Positions 10,690 to 21,630 of a DNA stretch of 64,000 nucleotides are shown here, in pieces (within the stretch, counting starts at the first letter, position 1; the number at the start of each line of letters is the position of its first letter). Both the position numbers and the translations under genes were made by a program. The notes under the pieces were generated by a model that was not told the DNA's origin, did no database searches, and saw nothing but the letters and a program-made list of their open reading frames with translations. Source of the DNA: Gnetum montanum (lineage: Eukaryota > Streptophyta > Gnetopsida > Gnetales > Gnetaceae); contig MNCI01006084.1 in the NCBI GenBank assembly GCA_015680685.1, positions 245,842-309,841 on the forward strand. Direction: 5' to 3'.

Positions 10690-13208
10690 CAAGAAAAGTC
10701 TACCATGTCCATGGTCATTGTGGAATTGAATTTTGGACCTTTCATGGAGTTTGCTCCAAAGGCTGTGAGAATGCAACTCCAGGCATCCCCCTTGTGGACT
10801 ACCTTGTCTAATAGTGATAAATGGTATTTGGAAGAGACCTATTAGTTTTGGAATAATAAGAAAGCTGATGTTATAGTAAAAATAGAAGGGATTTTGGTAT
10901 CTTATTCAATAAAGGCAATTGTCAAAGCCTTGAATATCCCAAATGAGGGGGCTAATGTGGCACAAATTTTCACAAGATCTGACACAAATGCTAAGAAATT
11001 ATGGCTACAAAGAACCTACAGCAAGGACGAAAAAGATTATAGTGAGATAAATATTGAAGAAAAGTACTTTAAGATTAGGACATACTATCTATTTCCAACC
11101 AAAAGGCTTAATCGAATTTCAGCCTATGTGGCCCTAGGAAGTGCAATTTTGATGGGGAAATTCAATGCTAACATCGCCCATTTTCTCTTCTTAGAAATCC
11201 AAAGGCGATTTGAGGAGAAGAAGGTGGGGAAACCAATACTACCATTCCCTTGCCTAATAAGGAAGCTATGCAAGAAGGCAAGAATCTTGGGCTACACCAA
11301 TGATGTCTTAAGGAAAGCCTAAAATGCTTCCTATGTGAAAATATCAAAGCTAGTGTCTCCTAGGAAAGATAGAAAAGCTAGCAAGCATTAAGGGAGCTAT
11401 AGGTTCAACTTCTATTGATAACATTCTAGCTATTAGTCAGTAACAACAAGTAGGACCTAGTAGCTAGTCACTAGCTGAACAACAACAACAACAAGCTTTG
11501 CCACCGCCACTACAAGACTATAGGTCATCAATGAGCCATATGCAATAGATTGTAGAAATAATAAGTTGAGGAACAAGGGAGGGTGCTAATATGTATAGAG
11601 TTAGAGAAAGCACAGTCAGGCCCATAATCTCTAAAGACCCTATAATTGGGCAAGTGTCACTACAAACATGAGGAGAGGATGATTCGACATAGCAAATCTT
11701 AGGAATTGTTGCATCATTCCAAGTCATGCTTGAAACTAGTGAAGCTGCCACAATTATGGTTATGCAGCATCAAGATGCAATGGGAGTTATAGAGGTCATT
11801 ACAAACCACATCAAAGAATCATTTAATGTCCTTGTTATGCCACCAGCTGATATCTTTGGAGCAAGAGATGCTCAAATGCTAGTTGGTACCTTGATGAATC
11901 TTGCAAAACATGAAGATGTATTAGATAGACTATTGTAGATGGGCTAGGTCATGCAAATTTTTTTTGATATTTCAAGTGATATTACTACAGTGCAATTTGA
12001 TCTAATTGCCACTAAAGGAAAGTTGGTCATGACTAAGGTAAGGGTAGAACACACAAAGAACAAGGTGCAGAGGAATTAGCAACCCTAAGAGCCAAAAGGA
12101 GAGACCCTACACAACTCATAGCTCTTAACCTACTAAAATAATTCAGAATGAATCAGGTGAGGTAATTAATTACCCACAACATCAAAGTTGAGATGGAGAG
12201 GGAAAAGGTAGCGTGGAATGCCTCAATTACAAAAGCATAAACCTATTCCCACATCAAAGCCATCGTAGCATTAAAATAAGAAAATAAAAAACTTGCTACT
12301 GACAACATAAGGTTTACTAATGTGGAGAAATAAAAAAATGTTCTTGAAGAAAGGATTCATCAACCATAAGAACAACTAATTAAAGTCAACCAGGACATGA
12401 GTAGATTGTCCTGAGAAAACCAAAACTTATCAATAGAAGAGGTCTACACAATTCATAAAAAATTTGCAATAAAAATAAGCGCATGGTAAAATGAGACTAA
12501 GAAACATGAAAGAATTAAGGATAATTTTAGGGATCAAGTGGGTATGTATACATCAATGAGAAAGAAATCCAAATGGACAAGGCTAAGATTAATTTCATCA
12601 CAACCCAAACTTCTGATTAGTAGCCCATCTTGGATAGTCTTGGCCATGTTAATCAGGCCAAAATCAAAGGCAAGGACCTGCAGATAGAAGACTTCATAGA
12701 ATACATGGGGTTAGCAAACCTTTGATATACTAACTTGGCCATGTTGACAATAGTGTGGCCTAGAAATGAACTTGAGTAATAGGTAGCTACTATGTACGTC
12801 ATGTACAAGAAGGAGTTTGTTGATAGAAAGGATACCCTATAGAAACTACATATGGAAAACTCCAAACTTGAAGTAGTAAAAGCAAGCTACTAGGGACAAA
12901 AAGATGTCACAAGAAATCTAGCACGAAGAATGTCTGGTTAACAAGAACTCAAAAAGGTAGCTAGAGCTTTTGAGGAAGAGAGGCGGTAGTTCATAGCATG
13001 GTACATGAAAGCTAATTGGATGTTCCTACAACTACCATGTCCATGGGATGTACCAGCCCCATTTTACATTTCTCAACAAGCATGGTTGGTACATGATCTA
13101 AGGATAGATGAGGAAAAGCTTTAGGTACTTCTAAACAATTACTAATTTCAAAAGCCTGATGATAAAGGGAAGAAGCTAATGGAAGAGCCCCCACTACCAG
13201 AAACATAA
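10690..13208 (+). pseudogene. RLG-1 extra ORF downstream of pol, decayed
   Basis: It lies in sense between integrase and the 3' LTR, the position of the env-like ORF of Athila elements. The best-preserved part is open at 10894-11322. Upstream is VELNFGPFMEFAPKAVRMQL near 10725, which matches RLG-4 (ELNFGSFLEQASQEVQDHL). The 142-aa core contains AYVALGSAILMGKFNANIAH and then LPFPCLIRKLCKKA. This recalls the plant domain annotated as 'putative plant transposon protein' (Transposase_32), from memory and not checked. From 11726 to 13208 the sequence is Lys/Glu/Gln-rich and broken, compatible with a former coiled coil. I see no signal peptide or membrane segment. Confidence 0.5.
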
Positions 13209-13400
13209 GGCTACATCAAGCTACTCCAAAGTTTTGTTTTGTTTCATTTTATTTTATCATGTTACTATGTCATTTTATAAACAAACTAATGCAACATTCA
13301 CAAGAGTCATGTAAATAGTCAATCATGTAAATACGTCCCAATTTTGTAAGGGACTCTATCCTTATTCTATTTTAACTCAAGGACAAGTTTCCAATCAATC

Positions 13401-13409
13401 GTGGGGGTA
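13401..13409 (+). other. RLG-1 polypurine tract
   Basis: The sequence GTGGGGGTA lies directly upstream of the 3' LTR start TGATAAATTT. The same arrangement (C/GATGGGGGTA then TGATGA) precedes the 3' LTRs of RLG-2, RLG-3 and RLG-4. It would prime plus-strand DNA synthesis. Confidence 0.75.
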
Positions 13410-14288
13410 TGATAAATTTAAATTTTGTAATAGTGTGATATCATAACTAAGATATTGTATCAACAATATCATAGCTACAATGTTGTAGCTCATCTTATGT
13501 CATCGTTGATGCAATGTCTTGGGATCTATGTAGCACTATAAATACTAGCACTTGGGCACACAATTGATAACTTTTCATTCCATCCTTAGCGAAACTCTTG
13601 TAGTTTGTTTGTGTAGTTTTAGTGAGAGTGAATGCTTGCATTATAGTGTTGAGCAGTTGTTCGGAATATTTATTGAAGTAAATTATACTTGGACACAATT
13701 CATCAACGATAATAAAGATCAAGATTGATTTTTATCATTGTAGCATCGACTTAGTTTTATTTATGTTTACTTAGAATCATTTCTTTGTTTTCTTAGTTAA
13801 TCATTTACATTCCAAGCACTTTATTTTACATGTCATTAATAAGTGGAATCAATACGACTAGTTTTGAGTGCTAAGTGTAGTTATTTAGCAACCCAGTAGT
13901 GGTGTTGCTTGATTCTCACAATAGTAATACCACTTGGTAATCCTAGTGATGACTACATGAATCCAAGGCGTGTATAGTAGACCAAGACTGGATATCCATT
14001 GCATTAGGCTAAGATAGATTTATGTTTTCCAAGCTAATTAAACTTAGAATTCTACCTTCAATCATGTTTACCTTTAGAAGTATTAAGAGCTTCACAACAT
14101 CAACTAATCATATGCCTCACTAAGAGTTACACCATGCACTTAAATTTCAATAACTTGAATACAACGATCTCAAACTTAACATCAATTACTAGCATAATTA
14201 CATTGTCCATCTGCAAATTATGAACTAGTCATGTGCTAGCACTTGTAACTTGTATCATAGAGGGTTAGGATACCTCCACCACTCATCA
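13410..14288 (+). repeat. RLG-1 3' LTR (879 bp)
   Basis: It starts TGATAAATTT after the polypurine tract and ends CACTCATCA before the target duplication. It contains TATAAATA at 13537-13544 followed by CTAGCACTTGGGCACA, the promoter/start region shared with the other LTRs of this family. It aligns with the 5' LTR over the first 470 bp with many single-base changes, so the insertion is old. Confidence 0.9.
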
Positions 14289-14490
14289 AAAGGTGTGGCT
14301 ATAAATAGTTTTCTTGGTATGGTATGCCATGCCTTAGTTATCATAATGCATAATAAAAGACATTACAATACTAAAAGTGGATATTGTCTAATCAATTAGC
14401 AATGTAATTTTGATGTCATTTTGTTTCATATTTAAAGACAATTTGGTTGGTAGTGGATGTGATTGACTGGATTAATGTTACCTAAATTCT

Positions 14491-15290
14491 TTTTCTTAGT
14501 CTTTTAAAACTTGAAAAGTAAATTTGGAGGGCTTTAGATTGGAGGAGACTAGAGAGAGATTCACATAACTTAAGCAAACATTTACTTCGAGAATTTTGAC
14601 AATGTTATATAATTATGGGAGAATTATCAGTACAATGAACCACAAATAAATAGCTTAACCACACATTAAAAGTCATTGGGATATAAAAGAATAGAAAAGA
14701 AAGTGACTCCTAAGCCTTTGCCAAACTAGGAAAACGGTAAAGCAATGCAATTCTATTAACCTTCACTAAATACATGTGATTGCTTATATGGCTAATTTAA
14801 AATTTTACTTAATGATATCTCATGGTTTCTCCATCTTTTCTTGGATCATCTTTCAATATGTTTTAAACTGTCCAAAACTCTTTTAGATCTTTCCAAAGTC
14901 AAAGTTCAAGAGATTTTTTTAAATTATAAATAAAACACCATGTTAGTATTGCTCTTTTTGGCAACCATCTATACTTTTTATTGACATGGATAATAATCCT
15001 GCTTGCCATGCATCGGTATTCAGGGAGGGCAAGAAAAAGCACATGACAAACTGTTGCAAGTGTATGGCAAAAATCAATCCATGTGCTGAAAGCATTAACA
15101 GCCTGCTTTGTCCTTTTGTCCTTCCTCCCCGGTGCATTTTATTTTCTGTTAAGAATTTAAGGAAGAAATCAGTGCTTACCCTCATATTGCCGACAGATTT
15201 TCATTAATTATGAAAATCTGCCCTGAAATTCCGGTGACTTACATAAAATGGTACATTTCAGTTTGATTTTTTCCCTTTCTTTTAAGTAAA
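14491..15290. other. AT-rich stretch without a recognisable gene
   Basis: Open frames on both strands at 14943-15207 overlap each other and match nothing I know. The only structured feature is a small perfect hairpin at 15194-15220. Confidence 0.4.
15194..15220. other. Perfect 11-bp inverted repeat with 5-nt loop
   Basis: CAGATTTTCAT (15194-15204) and ATGAAAATCTG (15210-15220) are exact reverse complements around TAATT. It could form a small hairpin in DNA or RNA. No transcript is evident around it. Confidence 0.7.
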
Positions 15291-15884
15291 AGACGTGTAG
15301 CGAGAAGATGGACAGAATTCAAGCTACAAAGACTCAGGGATGGTGTTGCAAAGTACCCGCTGTCATTTTGGCCACTCGCATTCACTCCAATAAACTACCC
15401 TGATGGGAAGTTTTCAGTCCTTGACGTACAAATCTATGTTAACCATGATTTTGTGAAGATTCTGATTAGATTTATCTCCCTAGTTTTCTCATGCACCGGC
15501 AGCAAATCTCATAATCCAAATTCAATACGAAGTGCAGATATTACTCCACAAAATTTAACGGGTTTTAGTTCAACCAAGGGCTAGTCACATGCTATGGTGT
15601 TGGTGGTAAGCATGGTCGTGGAGTTATCATGGCCATTCGAATGTGCTGAAAGAAGAGCCACGGTGATCGTTGTTGACCTGCTGAACCATGTTCATAATGA
15701 AGGTATTTTATCACCCTATGTACTACGTAAAGCTACAAATTTTTATTTGATTGCCAAGCCACACAGTAAAATTTTTTACCTATGCCATAGCGAAAATAAT
15801 GCCATAAAATTTATGGGTTTCAACTCATTCTCGAGTGAGTTGGTTATGGTGATAAGAATGGTACAAGGAATGGTACAACATTGA
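15280..15884 (+). other. Coding-like segment of unknown origin
   Basis: One frame is open for about 100 codons to 15583. It contains RRWTEFKLQRLRDGVAKYPL and SFWPLAFTPINYPDGKFSVL, with balanced composition and higher GC than its surroundings. A second frame (15594-15884, 96 aa) follows after a TAG with no obvious link. It could be a remnant of host-gene exons or of an old transposon. I do not recognise either and claim no function. Confidence 0.2.
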
Positions 15885-16045
15885 TTATTTTCTTACTACC
15901 TAATAAATAAGAGTTATGATTGACTTATTTCTTGCCGAGTGATACATAACAACATTGATTATTTTCTTCCTACATGATAAATAAGAGTTACGGTTGACTT
16001 ATTTCTTTTCAAGTGATACATAAGAGTTATGGTTGGGTTACTAGT
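15882..16045. repeat. Tandem duplication, about 78-bp unit, two and a half copies
   Basis: TTGATTATTTTCTT.CTAC.T is followed by GATAAATAAGAGTTA, TTGACTTATTTCTT and GTGATACATAA. The unit begins near 15882 and again near 15953, and the last part (GTGATACATAAGAGTTATGG) repeats near 16013. It is non-coding. Confidence 0.7.
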
Positions 16046-16335
16046 GATGGAAGTGTAAATTGGTTTTGTGTGGGCTATTCAGGAAGATTTCTAATAGTAT
16101 AAGCCATGTGCATCCTGTAACTTTTAAATTTAAAGCTATCAACATATGTGTTTTTTCAAAGAGCAATTACATACATTATTGTCATCTCATTATTAAATAT
16201 TTTCACTGTAAAGTTGTTTCATCATTTAATTTTCTTTTCGAGAATTTCTTATTTTACAATGAGCTATTTACATGAGAAGATGATAATTCTACTGCTATTG
16301 TGCTATTGTACTGCAACTATATTTTCAATTTACCC

Positions 16336-18060
16336 TTGAAGAAGTCACAAAGGGTATTAAAAAGCTAGCATTTGGCAAAGCTACGAATCTAGATAGTTTT
16401 TTTTTTGTACAATTATTAAAGAGGGCAGAACCTACTATTCATAGAGAAATTTGGCAGAAATTAAATTTAGCAATGGAACAAGGGTTTCGTCAACATTGGA
16501 AAACAAGTAAAACTATCTTGTTATACAAAAACGAGAATAAAAATAATTTGAATAATTATCAAATAATTGTTGTGAGTAATATTTTTGCTAAGTTGTTAGG
16601 CACTATGCTAGAAAAAAATCTATTCTTGGGTTGAAAGGAACTAAGTCTGGGCAAGGTGTCAAGTAAGTTTCAAATAAAATCACTCCACTATTGATCACTT
16701 AGTTACTCTCAAACACTACATGGACTTGGCAAAAATGCCTAATAAAAATTTTTTTATTTGTTTTATTGATTTTACAAAAGCATATAATTCAATGGTTCAT
16801 ATAAAACTATAGTCACATTTACATAAAATTGGCCTTCCTTCAAATTTGATTGCAGTAACTCAAAGATTATATGAGGAAGTGATTATTGAAATTACAAATA
16901 GCAAGTCAAAGAAAAAATTTTCAATTTCAAAGAAAATTAAAGTTAAGTAACATTATCCACTTTATCAAACTCTCTTTGGCATCTTCATTATAATTGTGCA
17001 ATGGGCAAGATAGTCATGTTCTCAAAATTGGATACGAAGTAGTGAACCTTTTTTTATATGCAAATGATATTGCCTTGATCTTTACTACTATAGAAGGTAT
17101 GCAAAATATGTTGCAAATTTTTAAAAATTATTGTCACTCATCTAGTCTTCAAGTGTATGTGGATAAAACTCAATTAATGATTTAGGGTACAAGAAAGACT
17201 TGTTGTAACTTACATTTTTAAGGTACCAATGTGCAAATAGTATATTCTTTTAAATACTTAGGTCTTATTTATATAAACAATTACATGTGGGGGAAGTGCA
17301 TTACAGAAAAAATAGCATTAGGTTTCAAGACTCTATATGCCTTCAAAAATAAGTGCAAGGATTTAAGACTTTGGGCTTGGAAGGTTATAAAGCAAAATTT
17401 TCAAATTAACATTTATCCTATTGTTTTGTATGGATGTGTTGTTTAGGGACTTAGACTCAATGCTAAACTTTGGAAAGATATTGAAAGAGTGCAAGAAAAT
17501 TTTCTTCTTGATAAGTTAAAGGTAAAGATGCAAACACCTTAGTTAATGTTATTATGTGAATGTGATTTATTACCTTTAGAAATAGAAACCTTATGCTAAT
17601 TTATTACATCCACTTCTAGCTTGCATATCTCAAGGCAAGACAAATTCTCTCAAATAGTTGTCGAGGATTCATGAGATTGTGGATGGTATTTTCAAGGGAT
17701 GTAATGGCTAAGAAAATGGAATATCTCTTGGAAGGATGTGTAGCAAAATCCTAAGCATTTTCGTCAACTAGTTAAATAAAAGGTTTTAACAAAGATGTGG
17801 TTTCATGTACAAGGCAAGAGAAAATTTTATTTCTATTACATTAAATCTAATAAACTAAATGTAAAAGTTCATTGTCTATTAGCTACTATTCTAACAAGTA
17901 AGAAAAATGCTATTAGCAAGCTTCTATTAAATTTTGATCATCTTAGAATTGAAAGTAGAAGATGGATTCAACTCCCCCAAGAAGAGTGCATTTGTAAGTT
18001 ATGCAAGTCAATGGCCCTTGAAGATGAGTTACATGTGTTTCTTTCTTGTACCAGTGGTAG
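16336..18060 (+). pseudogene. LINE (non-LTR) reverse transcriptase fragment
   Basis: This is a 5'-truncated ORF2-type sequence. In order it shows EEVTKGIKKLAFGKATNLDS near 16340 (the conserved GKA..D segment), NNYQIIVVSNIFAKLLG near 16550, CFIDFTKAYNSM near 16765 (RT domain A), FLYANDIALIF near 17052 (the YADD box with Asp to Asn), FKYLGLIY near 17250 and YPIVLYGCVV near 17416. A C-terminal zinc-type motif CKLCKSMALEDELHVFLSC lies near 17994-18050. Several frameshifts and stops interrupt it. No poly(A) tail or target duplication is clear. It is non-functional. Confidence 0.8.
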
Positions 18061-18469
18061 AGCTCCTAGAGAGAATAATATCAATCCTAATCTAGCATTA
18101 GTAGTAAGAGTATGCACAAATGAGAGAGCATTGTGTAGCTGTTTCAATTGATTGCCAAGAAATGAATGTTATAGCAAGAATACAAGGTTGATTCTTAAGT
18201 AAACTAACATTCTTAAACTTTCTTTGGTAACTTAGAGTTGAAATAGAGTGCAAATGGAATATATATTTTTTGTTTTTCATAAAGGTTATCTTGGACATCC
18301 CATTTGAGGTTTAGATGCCCAGTCTACATATTGTCATATCTTTTCTTGGACATTTAGGAAAATGTAACATGTTCAATCTAAGCATTTCTAGACTTCTACC
18401 AAGACATCCATCTTGGAATGAGACATTTCCTTGGGCTTCTACTACTTGGGCTCTTCCACATCTCTAGAG

Positions 18470-18524
18470 GGATGTTTCACTTTTGGTGGAACATCATAAA
18501 TAGTCCACCAAAAGTGGAACATCC
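18470..18524. other. 21-bp inverted repeat, 13-nt loop
   Basis: Arms 18470-18490 and 18504-18524 pair at 20 of 21 positions, and the inner 13 bp (CACTTTTGGTGGA with TCCACCAAAAGTG) are perfect. The loop is 13 nt. The surrounding 200 bp repeats GGATGTTT and GAACATCC-like words. It could be the core of a small palindromic or MITE-like element; no terminal repeats or target duplication were found. Confidence 0.75.
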
Positions 18525-19280
18525 ATTTGGAAGTGGGAACATCTACCCCAGACCATAACTATTCTTAGGTGGAATGTTTAGCATATTAGGGATGTTTACC
18601 CTACTCCATGGGCTAACTTTCTTGGGAATCTCAACATCTTCTAGTTGTATTATTCTTCATTTTTGAGGCTCCAATCAGACTCCACTTTAGCTTCTACCTC
18701 CATATCCTTAATGTCAACTTAGCAACATCTTCATCTTAAGCTAGGTAACATTATTGTAATGGCTTGAAAAATTTCACGTCCTAAGTATTCTTCTCATGTT
18801 GCTTTCTTTAATCCTACACATGTGAACAAGCTAGCCAAACATACTTCTCCATTTTCAAGCTTTAAAATACCAAAACAAGGGATTGATCAATAATCTCCCT
18901 CTTTTTGGGGATGTTTAAAAACTTGGAAATGGGTAAATATTATAAGAAATCATTATATAGCCAAAAAATAAGTTTTTAAAAGAGTTCTTGCTAGTAGCAA
19001 ATACATTTCTATTATAAAATTAAAAACTTACATTAAACATACATAAGAAATAACAACATAACAAAAAATTAAAACATAACATGTGGAAAATGTAATAATG
19101 TCCCATAGACATTGTCCTCAAAACTTATCTCCTTTTTTGAATATCACCAAAAAAGATAGAAAATCTTAATGGTCATCATACTCCATATTGTAGCTTTGGA
19201 TCATTTGATCTTACACCCATATCCTTTAACTAATACTCTTGCTCTTTACCAACATCACTACTAGTGGAATTACTACTAGT
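18525..19280. other. Stretch without a recognisable gene
   Basis: AT-rich, with no long open frame and no domain match. It ends at the TGATGA start of a split old LTR. Confidence 0.4.
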
Positions 19281-19706
19281 TGATGAGACATCAATAAGAT
19301 AGGTTGCATCGACACATCCCTATCAAAGTAGCCCCATTGACTCAATGCATCCTATCATGCATTGACATATCCCTGTTGACACAAGGTAGGATGCGTTGAT
19401 GTAGATATGTAAATGCTAATGCAACCACTGCTTATATACATACATGCATCCCTCACATTTATGACACTTTTTAGTCACAGCATTACCCAAACTCTTGAAG
19501 TTTCTTTTTTTTAGTGTTAAAATATTTTCTCTCTAAGTGCCCGCAATGTGGATCTAAGAGACTATATGGAGTTTTATTCGAGTGCCTATGTACTTGAACA
19601 CGTTGGCATGATGGAAATAAAATTGAGATTTCCTATATCTAATGCAACACTTAAACTAGCTTAACTTTACTTTTCTACACTCTACTTTAATTACATTTTC
19701 CATTAT
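19281..19706 (+). repeat. Split LTR, 5' half (older member of the RLG-1 to RLG-4 family)
   Basis: It begins TGATGAGACATC. Near 19440-19600 it has the family layout: TTATATACATACATGCATCC, then ACTCTTGAAGTTT, then TTTTATTCGAGTG and GGAAATAAAATTGAGATTT. It stops at 19706 where RLG-2 starts. The 3' half resumes at 36875. No polypurine tract precedes it, so it is either a 5' LTR or a solo LTR. Confidence 0.65.
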
Positions 19707-20568
19707 TGATGAATTGTGTTTAGTTGTGCTTCAATATCAGATACCCAATATCAGACCCTAAGATGTGATGTTGAATATCCTATATCATGGGGTATGTGCT
19801 GGCCTATAAATATAGCACTTGAGCACATGAATTCGATATAGTTTTTTGTCATAGCATAGCGAAGCTTTTGCAATTTGTTTTCTCTAGAGTTAGAATATTT
19901 TCCAAAGTGCCCACAGCAAGAGTTATTGAGTGTGCAGATCTTTATTCAAGCATTGTTGTACCTAAGCATGATAGTGTGTGCAGAAATAAAGATAAGCTTT
20001 TTTATCAAACCTTGTAGCACCTTGGCTAGCTTAAATATTTTATTTATGCATTTAATGTTTCATGCAATTTCCTTTAATGCTTTCAAGTAATTAAGCTAAA
20101 GTAAGCTAATTAGATTTAATAGTAGTAAATTAATTAAGCACATAAGTACGACCACTTTGAGCATGTATATGACTCTTGGTAACCTAAGCAACACTTAATG
20201 TTTGGTAACCTAGTAGCATTATATGTGTTAAGGATGTGCATGAAAAGTGAGATTAGATACTTATGTTAGGATAGTTAGTTATTGATCAGCAATTATATTA
20301 AGTTGAATTAATTATAAATTATGTTTCAACCTATTCTTAATCATAGATAAATAAAATATAAAATAATAAAAATCATATGCCTCAATTATACTTAACCATA
20401 CAATTAATCTCCACAAGTATAGTTGAGAGGACAATGATTGTCATGATTAGATTTTACATCTTGGAATCAGTGTACTTAAGAACTTAAGGTCTATGGAATT
20501 CGACCGAATCACGCATGAATGCTTCTAATTTGTATGGTTGGGCATAGGGGGTACCTCACCACTCATCA
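19707..20568 (+). repeat. RLG-2 5' LTR (862 bp)
   Basis: It starts TGATGAATTGTG and ends ACTCATCA. TATAAATA is at 19805-19812, followed by TAGCACTTGAGCACA. It aligns with 36003-36869 along its full length, with scattered substitutions and a few small indels. Confidence 0.9.
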
Positions 20569-20569
20569 T

Positions 20570-20587
20570 TGGCAGCATTGCTAGGGA
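20570..20587 (+). other. RLG-2 primer binding site, tRNA-Asp type
   Basis: TGGCAGCATTGCTAGGGA lies one base after the 5' LTR. It matches the tRNA-Asp-complementary site used by Athila elements (TGGCGCCGTTGCCGGGGA, from memory) at 13 of 18 positions, and four of the five differences are C/T or G/A. Confidence 0.7.
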
Positions 20588-20820
20588 ATCATTTAGTTGT
20601 TATGTGCGCTATCTAGAACTTGGTGAAAATTATTCAAAATCGTTAGAACGAACCTTAGAGTCAAATCCTATATTAAAATTACTACAATAATTTTAAGATG
20701 CACACTACATTTTTTATTTTCTAACATAATATGTTTTCTTCTCACAAGAGTGATTCTCTGCCCAAGTCTGATGGAGTACATTAGTAGGTGCCCCAACAAT
20801 ATAGAGTGGTATATCCTCAT

Positions 20821-21620
20821 TGATGAGTGGCGAGATACCCCTACACTCAACCATACGAATACAAGTGTTTCACGCGTGATCCAATCAAACTCCAAGGACT
20901 AAGTGCTTACACGCCTTAATGGAACACTCAGGGTTAATCAATCGTTGTCTTCTCAAACTTACTTGTATTGTCATGGTTGTATGGTTAAGTAAGCTTGAGG
21001 TACATGATTTTTATAACTTTTATCTTTTTGATGTCTTATGCTAATAAGGGAAAGGGAAGGAGAACTAAGTGACTAACTTACATTAACTATTCATTAGCTA
21101 GGTTCTAATTGTCCTAACACAAGTATTCATTCCCACTTGCCATACACATCTTGAACTAGTGCAACGCTACTGGGATTACCAAACACTAATCGTTACTGGG
21201 TTACCAAGTGCTGCACACATGCTCGAAGCAGTCGTACTGAGTGCACTTAACTAAGAGGATCAATGGTTGAGAGAGAAATTAATTAACTAGGAAAACATTA
21301 AACATTCAATAAGAATTAATTACTAATTAGCTTAGTCTGTATGATGCAAGGTTTATCATAAAGTTTGTCTTTATTTTCGTACACAAATGTGTGCTCAGGT
21401 ACAATTTTCTCGAATAAAGATCTGTTCAATCTATTACTCCTATTACAGGCACATGGAAATTATTCTAACTCTAGAATGGTAAAATTGCAAGAGTTTGGGT
21501 AAGGGTCTAAATCTAACTCTTCCGGAACAAAGGGCACCACCTCTTATTTATAGAAGATGAGGTAGGATGCGATATCGCGTGGCAGATGCGATATCGTGTA
21601 TATGATATCGCAGCTCATCA
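20821..21620 (-). repeat. RLG-3 3' LTR (800 bp)
   Basis: On the + strand it runs TGATGAGTGG to CAGCTCATCA. The promoter TATAAATA (reverse strand) is at 21545-21552. The polypurine tract CATGGGGGTA (reverse strand) abuts it at 21621-21630. Confidence 0.9.
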
Positions 21621-21630
21621 TACCCCCATG

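Larger units (their letters stand above)
2959..14288 (+). mobile_element. RLG-1: Athila-type Ty3/gypsy element, degenerate
   Basis: An 11.3-kb LTR retrotransposon in sense orientation. It has a truncated 5' LTR (2959-3426), decayed gag, protease, RT, RNase H and a truncated integrase, then a 2-kb non-coding block, an extra ORF, a polypurine tract and a full 3' LTR (13410-14288). Flanking 5-mers are AAAGC (2954-2958) and AAAGG (14289-14293), a target duplication with one change. The RT and protease resemble the Athila lineage as I know it. Nearly every domain carries stops. The primer site and 3' half of the 5' LTR are missing, so it cannot move on its own. Confidence 0.9.

Noticed and set aside
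14943-15207. Overlapping 80-aa and 73-aa frames on opposite strands
   Set aside because: No homology recognised and mutual overlap; at most one could be real and neither has support.
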